Source: Oscillatoriaceae cyanobacterium Prado104
Lineage (GTDB): Bacteria; Cyanobacteriota; Cyanobacteriia; Cyanobacteriales; Microcoleaceae
Direction of reading: 5' to 3'
Assembly (NCBI GenBank): GCA_025454405.1
Contig: JALOON010000032.1
Span: 81,556 to 145,555 of the forward strand
DNA: 64,000 nucleotides
Positions 56,206 to 64,000 of this stretch are shown piece after piece. Positions within the stretch are counted from its first letter, which is position 1, and every line of letters begins with the position of its first letter. Both the position numbers and the translations under genes were made by a program. A model generated the notes under the pieces. It was given only the letters and a program-made list of their open reading frames with translations. It was not told the origin of the DNA and did not search any database.

Positions 56206-57542
56206 GTGCGATCGATCGGGAACTGAAAACTATAGCATATCTGAAAACGCCCGCTGCAATTCGCCACAAATGCGATCGGCTGTTTCAATTAGCTCGTGCC
56301 GACAAACTTCGCTACTTCCGCGTCGATTTATCCCAACTTGATAAAGCAGCAAACTACGTCATCGAAACCATGCGGGAAAATTACCCGGATTTCAATATTC
56401 CCTTTCACAGTCGCTGGCGGCATTTTGAAGCGGGAAACTTACCGCGCCTCGCAGAATTAGATAAAATTTTAACAGAATTTGAGCCGATCGAGCGCGCTAA
56501 GATTAAATTTGATTTAGCAATTGTCAGCGTTTTGCTCGATGCCGGTGCCGGTGCAGATTGGCAGTATTGCGAAGCAGCAACCGGACAAATTTATCGGCGT
56601 TCCGAAGGATTGGCTGTTGCCACATTTCGGATGTTTTGTCAAGGGATTTTTTCTAGCGATTCCGATGTTCCCTGGCAAGTTGATTCGCGGGGATTGGCTG
56701 AATTAACGCTGGAAAAACTGGCAGTTGGATTTCAAGCAAATCGCGACAATCCGCTGGTAGGTTTGGCGGGTAGATTATCATTATTGCAGGGATTGGGAAG
56801 GGCGATCGAGCAAAATCCGCTATTATTTGGCAGCGACAATCCGCGCCCCGGCAATTTAGCAAAATACTTGTTTGACAAGTGTTCCCCCGAACTTAAAACA
56901 GATAGCAAGTTGACAAACTCTACTCGCCCCTCAGTAAGAGAAGTTGGGAGAGTCACAAATTCACTTCATGCTGGCGCAACCTGCTGTAAAACGATCGAAG
57001 CCGCTGATGTATTGAGTGCTGTTTTAACAGGATTCGGGGAAATCTGGCCGGGGAGATATGCAATTGGAGGCGTTAATTTAGGCGATGTTTGGCCGCATCC
57101 GGCATTAAAGGGAGAAAATTTAGGAGATGACTTGGTGCCCTTTCACAAACTCTCGCAGTGGTTGACTTATTCGCTGTTGGAACCGCTGCAAGAACTCGGT
57201 TTAGCAGTGACAGGATTGGATGAGTTGACGGGATTGCCGGAGTATCGCAACGGCGGTTTGTGTTTGGATATCGGATTGCTAAAGGCAAAAGATTTAGCTG
57301 TTTTTGCTGGCAGTTACTTGCCCGGTTCCGAAGTTATAGTAGAATGGCGATCGCTCGCTGTGATTTTGTTAGATAAAATAGCTGCAACTATCCGAGAAAA
57401 ACTGCATTTAACGGCGGATGAATTACCGTTGGTGAAGATTTTGCAAGGCGGAACTTGGACGGCTGGGAGAAAAATTGCAGCCGAATTGAGAACCGGGGGA
57501 GTGCCGCCTATTCAGATCGAAAGCGACGGCACTGTATTTTAA
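56202..57542 (+). CDS. URC4-like protein (DUF1688)
   Basis: 446-residue DUF1688 protein, related to URC4 of the uracil catabolism pathway; its reaction is not settled. Family segments PFHSRWRHFEAG, DAGAGADWQYCEAATG, SEGLAVATFRMF and TGLPEYRNGGL are clear. Coupled to the cyclase gene by a four-base overlap and lying about 1.3 kb after the URC1-like gene on the same strand. Confidence 0.9.
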   Translation: MSAIDRELKTIAYLKTPAAIRHKCDRLFQLARADKLRYFRVDLSQLDKAANYVIETMRENYPDFNIPFHSRWRHFEAGNLPRLAELDKILTEFEPIERAKIKFDLAIVSVLLDAGAGADWQYCEAATGQIYRRSEGLAVATFRMFCQGIFSSDSDVPWQVDSRGLAELTLEKLAVGFQANRDNPLVGLAGRLSLLQGLGRAIEQNPLLFGSDNPRPGNLAKYLFDKCSPELKTDSKLTNSTRPSVREVGRVTNSLHAGATCCKTIEAADVLSAVLTGFGEIWPGRYAIGGVNLGDVWPHPALKGENLGDDLVPFHKLSQWLTYSLLEPLQELGLAVTGLDELTGLPEYRNGGLCLDIGLLKAKDLAVFAGSYLPGSEVIVEWRSLAVILLDKIAATIREKLHLTADELPLVKILQGGTWTAGRKIAAELRTGGVPPIQIESDGTVF

Positions 57543-57731
57543 CGACACTGTAAGCTGTTTCGCATTTAAATTGTGAATCTTTTATTCCTTGTTCCCTGTT
57601 CCCTGTTCCCTTTCGGAGATTTTGGCATCCCAATCTGAATGTAAAACAGCTTATGTTAACGACACTGTATTTTTAGAAGCGATATTTTAGAAGCGATAAA
57701 AATTCTGCTTGACCTTCCTCTTTTAAAAATT
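57543..57731. repeat. gap with (GTTCCCT)n heptamers and duplicated GATATTTTAGAAGC
   Basis: GTTCCCT units at 57585-57611. AGAAGCGATA occurs twice in tandem at about 57677-57700. No gene. Confidence 0.6.
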
Positions 57732-58403
57732 ATGACATTTGAATTCGACCATCTTTTTATCTTAACCGATATTGGTGCGGCGGTTGCCGATCGCCTGTCA
57801 TCTTTCGGTTTAGTTGAAGGTTCATCGAGGATTCATCGCGGACAAGGTACAGCAAATCGCTGTTTCTTTTTCCACAACGCGATGTTGGAATTGTTGTGGG
57901 TGTGCGATCCACAAGAGGCGCAATCCGAGCTAATTTATCTTACCCGTCTTTGGGAGCGATCGACCGATCGAAATAATGGTGCGTGTCCCTTTGGAATATG
58001 TTTGCGTCCAACTAAAACTGCGGGCGATACAATTGCATTTTCTAGTTGGGAATACCGTCCACCTTATTTACCTGAAAATGTGAATATTTCAGTAGGAACA
58101 AATAGCGATGTGTTGACTGAACCGATGCTGTTTCAAATTCCCTGGGGAAAACGTCCAGATTCATACCCTGCTGAGAAATTACAGCCTCTGTCGCATCCAG
58201 TTGGTTTCCGCGAAATTACTCGTGTAGAATTGGTCAGTCCTGCTGCAAATAATCCATCACCGGAACTGCGATCGGTAATTGATACAAATCAGCTAAAACT
58301 GCGCCTGGGATCTGAGTATTGTATAGAGCTTGGTTTTGATGGAGAAATGCAGGGGAAACTGGCAGATTTCCGACCTGAATTGCCGCTGATTGTGAGTTGG
58401 TAA
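57732..58403 (+). CDS. VOC (glyoxalase/dioxygenase superfamily) protein
   Basis: 223-residue VOC-fold protein beginning FEFDHLFILTDIGAA, with HNAMLELLWVCDP as the second metal-type strand. Family members of this glyoxalase-like type have unknown substrates. It follows the URC4-like gene after 189 bases and may be its co-transcribed partner. Confidence 0.82.
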   Translation: MTFEFDHLFILTDIGAAVADRLSSFGLVEGSSRIHRGQGTANRCFFFHNAMLELLWVCDPQEAQSELIYLTRLWERSTDRNNGACPFGICLRPTKTAGDTIAFSSWEYRPPYLPENVNISVGTNSDVLTEPMLFQIPWGKRPDSYPAEKLQPLSHPVGFREITRVELVSPAANNPSPELRSVIDTNQLKLRLGSEYCIELGFDGEMQGKLADFRPELPLIVSW

Positions 58404-58419
58404 TTTGAATCCTTCGCTA

Positions 58420-58527
58420 TGAGTCGGCGGTTGAAACCGCGTCTGTACAAATGAAGACTCGGCGGTTGAAACCTCTCCGGGGGTGAAAATCGAATCACGA
58501 GCGAAGCAGATTCGATTTTCACCCCCG
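58420..58527. repeat. hairpin with loop ACGAGCGAAGCA and GGCGGTTGAAACC repeats
   Basis: A perfect 19-bp stem CGGGGGTGAAAATCGAATC (58478-58496) and its complement (58509-58527) enclose the same 12-base loop ACGAGCGAAGCA seen at 21893-21944. Just upstream GTCGGCGGTTGAAACC occurs twice (about 58422 and 58460). The rest of the 58404-58675 gap has no gene. Confidence 0.95.
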
Positions 58528-58675
58528 TCTATACACACAAAGTCCGCCTGCGCGGACTAAGAGAAATATAAAAATAATAAGAAAATAAAGTTACCGCCAA
58601 TACAAAAATGTTGAATTAAATCGAATTGCCCGGTTATAATATTTTCAATTGCCATAAAAATTGAACGAGCCGCGC

Positions 58676-59971
58676 ATGAGTGACATCAGATTTTGGAAAC
58701 CGGCACGCCAACTATTCAGACATGACGAGCCGTTGATGAATGAGGAGTTAAGAGACTTCTACGTCTGCCGGGAAGATAGTCCGGTGAATGAATTAGTAAA
58801 TTTGCTGGAAATGGACAATGACAATGACCCGGCTCAGTATCTTGTTGCCGGACATCGCGGGGGCGGCAAGACAACCGAGTTGCGACGGTTAGAACAAAAG
58901 TGCGCGCAAGATTTCACGGTTGTTTGGGTAGATACGGATACGGCGCTCGATAGGTTTAACATCGGTCATGCGGAAGTTGCGGTGCTGATTGGAATGCAAG
59001 TCGTGCAGCGATTGGCAGATGCGGGTTGGAAGTTGCCCAAAAAATTGGAAAAAGAACTTTTGGAAAGTCTCAAAAAAATAACTTACCAAGATAAAGTTAC
59101 TGGTGGGGGCGAACTTCAGTTACCGAAGTTGTTTCAAGATTTGGGGATGCTGCTTAAAGTTGGGTTTGGGCGCGAAACGACGCGGACGCTGGAAGTGAAA
59201 CCCGTTCTGGGTGAAATTATTAATAAGGTAAATGAGATTATTGCTGCCGCTCAAAAGGACACGAAAAAGAACTTATTAGTTATTGTAGATGGTTTGGATC
59301 GCAAGGAATATTCGATCGCCCTTGAAATGTTTTCCAGTTCGCTGTTGACAGATCTGAAGTGTCATATTGTTTATGTAATTCCGATCGCCCTGCGCTATTC
59401 GCCATCCTTCAAGAATCCGATGGAGAGTTTTACTAAATGTCTGGATTTATCAAATATTGCAGTTTTTAAATGCGATGAGATGGCTCGTCCGACTACAAAT
59501 CCAGATCGAGTGGGACGGCATATTTTGAAGGAAGTGGTTCAGAAACGCTTAGCAAAATTGGGCAATGCCTACGCAAATTTGCTCGAACCGGAGGCGATGG
59601 ACTTGCTGTGCGAAAAAAGTGGGGGAGTAATGCGGGAGTTGGTGCGGTTGGTGCGAACGGCTTGCGAAGTGGGATTGAATAAGCAAGCGAGCAAGATCGA
59701 TCGCCCTATTGCTGAGGAAGCGGTTCGAGAAGAACATCGAACGTACACGATCGAAGATTACCATTTTCCCGAACTGGAAAAAGTGCATAAAGATGGCCGA
59801 TTGAGCAGCAATGAGTTTGACTCGCCAAAGCACGGCAGAATCGTGATTTGCAATGAGTTGCTGCATTACAAATTGGTGTTGGGGTATGAAGGAAAACACG
59901 GACGTTGGTTTGATGTGAATCCGATGTTGTGGGGCGATTTGGAACGCTGGCAGCAAACAAATTCGCAATAA
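58676..59971 (+). CDS. P-loop ATPase, STAND/KAP-like
   Basis: 431-residue soluble ATPase. Walker A VAGHRGGGKTT (residues 59-67 region), Walker B NLLVIVDGLDR (about 198-208), and helical C-terminal domain with CEKSGGVMRELVRLVRTAC, the winged-helix-like pattern of STAND/ORC-type ATPases. I chose the ATG at 58676 over a TTG at 58661. It is followed, same strand, by a large NACHT-TPR gene; the pair is likely a functional unit. Confidence 0.85.
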   Translation: MSDIRFWKPARQLFRHDEPLMNEELRDFYVCREDSPVNELVNLLEMDNDNDPAQYLVAGHRGGGKTTELRRLEQKCAQDFTVVWVDTDTALDRFNIGHAEVAVLIGMQVVQRLADAGWKLPKKLEKELLESLKKITYQDKVTGGGELQLPKLFQDLGMLLKVGFGRETTRTLEVKPVLGEIINKVNEIIAAAQKDTKKNLLVIVDGLDRKEYSIALEMFSSSLLTDLKCHIVYVIPIALRYSPSFKNPMESFTKCLDLSNIAVFKCDEMARPTTNPDRVGRHILKEVVQKRLAKLGNAYANLLEPEAMDLLCEKSGGVMRELVRLVRTACEVGLNKQASKIDRPIAEEAVREEHRTYTIEDYHFPELEKVHKDGRLSSNEFDSPKHGRIVICNELLHYKLVLGYEGKHGRWFDVNPMLWGDLERWQQTNSQ

Positions 59972-60351
59972 TTCACCACAAATACTGTGCCGCAATATCC
60001 ACGCCAACCCACCGAACCGCCGGGGGTTACAAACCCCCGTCTCATAGCGAAAGTCCTCTCGAAGAGGACTGAAAAATACATTTTTGACAAGGATGTTAAA
60101 GTTGTTTTCAGTCGGTTTCAACCGACTTTTGCTATGAGCCGGGGATTTAAATCCCCGGCGAGCTTGGAGACAAACCGATCGATTCTATCTCTCGTTTTTC
60201 GATTCATCGACTAACTGACTCTTGTAAAATACAAGAAGCGGGTTAACCAACAATCTTTAATTCACATCCAGAGTATCGATCGACCCGCCCCATCCAATCT
60301 ACCAACTCCGATGTCTGTATCTTTATCCATCGCAATTATCCGAACTTCTTG
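59972..60351. repeat. 380-base gap with four short palindromes
   Basis: CGGGGGTTACAAACCCCCG, AGTCCTCTCGAAGAGGACT, AGTCGGTTTCAACCGACT and CCGGGGATTTAAATCCCCGG follow within about 150 bases (60017-60160). CTCATAGCGAAAGTC and GACTTTTGCTATGAG bracket the middle two as a larger inverted repeat. No gene. Confidence 0.85.
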
Positions 60352-63300
60352 ATGTCAGCAATGCAGGAATTAGAACCGATCGATCGAGCAGAATTAACTA
60401 AATTGGTCAATGCTGTGGCAATGGACGATCGCAGCCTCAGCTTATTTGCGATCGCGCCGGATAGCGCCCCGAATCATCCGGTGGTGGAACATTTGAAAGC
60501 GCAGTTGCGCGAGTTGGGTGAGGAGTTGGACAAGCGGTTTTTGTTCCGCAACCTTTACTACAGCGACGATTCGCTGTTCGATTTCCTGCACCGCCTCGAT
60601 AAAGAAGAGGCATCGGGGCGCAGGGTGGTAATGGCCTTCGGGCTGGAATCCCTGCCCCGCAACCGACTGAAACAGGAAATGCAGCAGTTGAATTTGGGGC
60701 GGGAACGCATTTTCGATCGCAATATCGTGCTGGTGTTTTGGCTGAATCGGGAGGCGTTTCTCAATGAGTTTCGCCAGCAAGCTGCCGATTTTTGGGATTG
60801 GCGGGGAAAAGTGGCCGTGTTTGCGACGCGCCCGCCCTCGAATCCGCTGCTGTATCCCTATCTGGAGTGGCTGATTGCTGACAACTCTTACCTGAAAATG
60901 GCTGGTGTAATGCAAGTCAACCGTCAGGTAGATATTTTGCTCGATCGCATTTATGTATCGCTTCAGGCGGAATGGGTGGAGGAACGGAGTCAATCGTTTC
61001 GCGATCGAGTTTCCGCCGGGGAAGGGCGAGTCAAACCGAGTCGTGCCAATAAATTCGGAGAACCCGATTTCCCAGATATCGAGTTTGTAGATGAACCGAC
61101 GGTTTCTTTGAGTGCAGAACCTGCCAGCCGCCAGCGCGTGACGAAAACGGCCGATCTCGCCGAGGCCTTGCGGAAACATACCTACAGCGCGATTTTAGGC
61201 GAACCTGGAGCCGGGAAAACAACCCTGCTGCGCTATCTGGCGCGACATTTTGCGATCGCCTATCGCGGCATTCAAGCTAACGAAGATATTGTAGGGGTTG
61301 TGCCCCCGTGCCAACCCCGCCCCACAGATGATATCGGGGCGGGCACGGGGGCAGGGCCCCTACAGGCAATGGAACAAATCGGGGCATCACCGCGACAACC
61401 CCAACCCACCGACGATTTATCGGCGATCGCAGAGATCGGGGCGGGCACGGGGGCATCGCCCCTACAGGAAATGGAACAGTCGCCGAAATTGAGGGTGCGG
61501 GGAGGCATGGATGAGGATTTGGGAGAGATTCGGTTGCCGGTGTTGTTTCGGATTGCCGATTTTGCCGAACGCCTTGCCCAACAGCCGGATTTGAGTTTGG
61601 TGGAGTACCTGAAACAGTTTTACCGCCAGTGGGAATGCGATCGCGATCGAGCCAACGGCCATGCGGTTGCTGACTTGTTGCTGGACAAGATGGCGGCGGG
61701 GGATTGTTTGGTGCTAATGGATGGGTTGGATGAGGTTTTCGATCGCGCAAATCGAGTGCAGGTGGTGCAGCAGATCGATCGACTGGTGAAGGAATACAGC
61801 GAGAATAAGTTTGTCATCACCAGCCGGATTGCCGGATATCAGGAAGCCGCCCTGGGGAGTCGGTTTCGAGAGCTCACTATTGCGCCGATGGGCAATGCCC
61901 AAATCGAGCATTTTCTGGAACGCTGGTGTTTGGCGATTGAAGGGGCGCAACGTCCCGATGCTGATGCGAGTTTGCAGCAACGGGAGGCGGAACGGGAAGC
62001 GCGGGGCATTTTGCGGGCGATCGAAACTAAGCCCGGAGTCAAGCGATTTGCCGCGAATCCGCTGCTGCTGACGATTTTGGCGCTGATTCACCGCAACGGC
62101 ACTCAAATGCCCCAGCGGCGAGTGGAATTGTATCAGTTGGCAACCAAGACGCTGATTGAAGATTGGCAATCCGGGCGCAACATTTTCTATGGAGTACAGC
62201 AGAAGCAACTGTCGCTGGTAGAAGAGGACGTGACGGCACTGCTGGCCCCTCTGGCGTTCCAGATGCACGAGGAGAAGCCCTCGGGGTTGGTGACGCAGGC
62301 GGAGGTGGAAGCTTGGTTAACGCCGAAAATGGCGGAATTGCAGGGGGTAGAGGAACCGGAGGCGCTGGAGTTGGTGCGGCAGTTTTTGCGGAAGGTGCGG
62401 GAGACGACCGGGCTATTTGTCGAGCGCGCTCCGGCGGTGTATGGTTTTATGCACCTGACGTTCGAGGAATATTATGCGGCGCGGTACATTGCCGATAACG
62501 AGATCGATCGAATTGTGGCGATCGTTCAGTCTAAAATGTCCGATCTGCGATGGGAGGAACCCATCTTACTAGCTTTAAGCTTTCTAAACGTTCATTTTCC
62601 CCAGCGCTTCAAAACTTTGTTTGAATCTCTGTTTAGAGATTTAATCCGACTGGGCGAGGCAATGCGTCCAAATCCAAAGCTTCGTTACCTAGCCAGTTTC
62701 AAAGAAAAGCTCATTCAGATAGATAACAGACTGATTAGGAACAATAAAGCTAAGCCTCTAACTATTTTAACGAATTACTTCATCAGAACAATCTTGATAT
62801 CCTTCAATATTGTTTTGCAAATTTGGCAGGGGTATCTAACCAGTCACATAGGGTCTGATTCAGATTCAGCAAAACTCACTCTAGCCTTAGCAGTTATTAT
62901 AGATATCCAAATCAATTATTTGCAGCGTTCCCAACTGCTTCAGGGCTTGTTTGCTGCAAAGTCTATTATCGATAGTCTTATTGAATTCGATAGCTTAAAA
63001 TGGTTTCCTGCTTTTTTTAGTAAATATATTAAGAAATATACACAACAAATTCATACATTGAAACTGTTTGGCAGCCAGTTAAAAGAACAATATAAAAATC
63101 TTGCTGTTTTAGGTTTAACTCAGTCTATTTTAGAATATTCTAAAGTAGTTGCCAACAACGTATTAATATCCGAAGTAATACGTAATAGTATGCAACGAAT
63201 TTTATTTGAAATTGCTGTCGATAAGGCTCATCCTACATCTAACAACTCAGACGATATTGTGGAGTTAATAGATATATCTCTATCGACAAGGAATCGAGCT

Positions 63301-64000
63301 ATTGGATATTGGCAAGCTGGTTGTGCTTATCAGGAACAAAATAACTACGAACAGGCGATCGCCCATTACCAAAAAAGCCACGAGCTATGGCAACAGTTAA
63401 AGCAAGAACAGGAGATTACTAGCCTCTGGTATGCCTTGTCAGATTGCTATCGAGATTGGGGCAAGTATGAACAGGCATTAGAGGCAGCACAACGACTCTT
63501 ATCACTCCGACAAAAACTTCAAGACCAACCTAGCATTGCGGAAGCCTACTGGAAATTAGGACGCATCTATCAAGATTGGGAGAAGTACGAAGAGGCGATC
63601 GCCCATTACCAACAAAGCCAGGAGCTATATCAAAATTTAGGTCTTCAAAAAGAAGTCGCTAATAAAATATGGTGGTCAGCGAATTGCTACAGACAATGGG
63701 GTAAGTATGAGGAGGCAATATTGTGCTATCAACAGAGCAGGAAACTTTACAATCACTTAGGTTTAGATAAGACTGTAGCTGAGGTTATATCTCAGCTTAG
63801 TGGATGTTATAAAGATTGGAAAAAACATGAAATAGCCCTAGAAATCCAACAAGAAAGTTGTGAGATTTATCGAAGGATTGACGATCGCCCCAACATTGCC
63901 AATGCCTACAATCAATTGGGACGCATCTATCAAGATTGGGAGAAGTACGAAGAGGCGATCGCCCATTACCAACAAAGCCGAGAACTCTATCAGCAGTTGG
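60352..64000 (+). CDS. NACHT ATPase with C-terminal TPR array, incomplete at window end
   Basis: At least 1216 residues, open at the window edge. Residues 1-210 show strands and helices without a P-loop (MAFGLESLPRNRLKQEMQQL, FDRNIVLVFWLNREAF) and resemble degenerate, inactive STAND domains of cyanobacterial conflict proteins (inference). The NACHT domain follows: Walker A GEPGAGKTTLLRYL (about 282), Walker B CLVLMDGLDEVFD (about 451), sensor FVITSRIAGYQ. A repeat-derived insert occupies about 314-372. After a helical linker, 40-residue TPR units (YEEAIAHYQQSQELYQ) run from about 983. No signal peptide. Likely sensor of the adjacent ATPase locus. Confidence 0.88.
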   Translation, partial: MSAMQELEPIDRAELTKLVNAVAMDDRSLSLFAIAPDSAPNHPVVEHLKAQLRELGEELDKRFLFRNLYYSDDSLFDFLHRLDKEEASGRRVVMAFGLESLPRNRLKQEMQQLNLGRERIFDRNIVLVFWLNREAFLNEFRQQAADFWDWRGKVAVFATRPPSNPLLYPYLEWLIADNSYLKMAGVMQVNRQVDILLDRIYVSLQAEWVEERSQSFRDRVSAGEGRVKPSRANKFGEPDFPDIEFVDEPTVSLSAEPASRQRVTKTADLAEALRKHTYSAILGEPGAGKTTLLRYLARHFAIAYRGIQANEDIVGVVPPCQPRPTDDIGAGTGAGPLQAMEQIGASPRQPQPTDDLSAIAEIGAGTGASPLQEMEQSPKLRVRGGMDEDLGEIRLPVLFRIADFAERLAQQPDLSLVEYLKQFYRQWECDRDRANGHAVADLLLDKMAAGDCLVLMDGLDEVFDRANRVQVVQQIDRLVKEYSENKFVITSRIAGYQEAALGSRFRELTIAPMGNAQIEHFLERWCLAIEGAQRPDADASLQQREAEREARGILRAIETKPGVKRFAANPLLLTILALIHRNGTQMPQRRVELYQLATKTLIEDWQSGRNIFYGVQQKQLSLVEEDVTALLAPLAFQMHEEKPSGLVTQAEVEAWLTPKMAELQGVEEPEALELVRQFLRKVRETTGLFVERAPAVYGFMHLTFEEYYAARYIADNEIDRIVAIVQSKMSDLRWEEPILLALSFLNVHFPQRFKTLFESLFRDLIRLGEAMRPNPKLRYLASFKEKLIQIDNRLIRNNKAKPLTILTNYFIRTILISFNIVLQIWQGYLTSHIGSDSDSAKLTLALAVIIDIQINYLQRSQLLQGLFAAKSIIDSLIEFDSLKWFPAFFSKYIKKYTQQIHTLKLFGSQLKEQYKNLAVLGLTQSILEYSKVVANNVLISEVIRNSMQRILFEIAVDKAHPTSNNSDDIVELIDISLSTRNRAIGYWQAGCAYQEQNNYEQAIAHYQKSHELWQQLKQEQEITSLWYALSDCYRDWGKYEQALEAAQRLLSLRQKLQDQPSIAEAYWKLGRIYQDWEKYEEAIAHYQQSQELYQNLGLQKEVANKIWWSANCYRQWGKYEEAILCYQQSRKLYNHLGLDKTVAEVISQLSGCYKDWKKHEIALEIQQESCEIYRRIDDRPNIANAYNQLGRIYQDWEKYEEAIAHYQQSRELYQQL
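61291..61465. repeat. GGGGCGGGCACGGGGGC repeats inside the NACHT gene
   Basis: Three copies: 61291-61320 (plus orientation, diverged), 61334-61364 and 61436-61465 (inverse orientation, TCGGGGCGGGCACGGGGGCA). They are in frame between Walker A and the next NACHT strand. The same family is in hypF (two copies) and at about 30379. Confidence 0.9.

Overview
The window is chromosomal DNA from a filamentous, nitrogen-fixing, probably non-heterocystous cyanobacterium (Oscillatoriales, Microcoleus/Oscillatoria-like; the genus is inference). Evidence: a cyanobacterial-type nif cluster, psaC, a group 2a uptake hydrogenase, cyanobacteria-specific small families (DUF2949, DUF2232, DUF6816), very frequent CGATCG/GCGATCGC sites, and abundant heptanucleotide tandem repeats (STRRs). 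Neither hupL nor the fdxN ferredoxin gene is interrupted by an excision element.

Region 1 (1-12.4 kb), nitrogen fixation. On the minus strand nifB, fdxN, nifS, nifU, nifH and the first 99 codons of nifD. On the plus strand, divergent from nifB across a 1.1 kb control region, nifP, an Asr1405-like gene, a Dps gene, a DUF2949 gene, nifV, nifZ, nifT and a [2Fe-2S] protein. The control region carries five TTGAGTACA-type motifs, three oriented toward nifB and two toward nifP; they are candidate sites for the nif activator CnfR.

Region 2 (12.6-32.3 kb), uptake hydrogenase. hupS-hupL-hupW on the minus strand; on the plus strand a TPR protein, two small membrane proteins, a NifU-Rieske fusion and an NHL-repeat protein (the hup-linked accessory set), then hypF-C-D-E-A-B. 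A decayed island (DUF433/DUF5615 pair, antitoxin with a truncated PIN toxin, caspase-family remnant) lies between the NHL gene and hypF. hypF is out of frame in this sequence, at repeats that include a (NCCCAAT)n heptamer tract.

Region 3 (32.3-49 kb), mostly housekeeping genes with accessory inserts: a Crp-family regulator, a stress protein, DUF2232, an internally deleted IS200/IS605-type tnpB element, a cobT-like gene, a DUF6816 lipo/secreted protein, an AAA ATPase + TOPRIM (DUF4276-like) pair, a papain-fold toxin with probable immunity protein, fabF, acpP, an HdrB-like protein, an orphan HsdR-N-like nuclease, psaC and glmS (with an in-frame heptamer insert).

Region 4 (49-58.4 kb) resembles a pyrimidine (URC-type) catabolic cluster: FAD oxidoreductase, methyltransferase, cytosine-deaminase-like amidohydrolase, a URC1-like GTP cyclohydrolase II homologue, a double-domain nucleotide cyclase overlapping a URC4 (DUF1688) gene, and a VOC protein.

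Region 5 (58.6-64 kb): a P-loop ATPase followed by a large NACHT-TPR protein that runs off the window; together they look like a STAND-type conflict/defence locus.

Throughout, intergenic spaces are filled with dispersed hairpins and 7-bp tandem repeats, several of which have entered coding sequences (hypF, glmS, the NACHT gene, the DNA just 5' of hypE). Two hairpins share an identical 12-nt loop with different, fully compensated stems.
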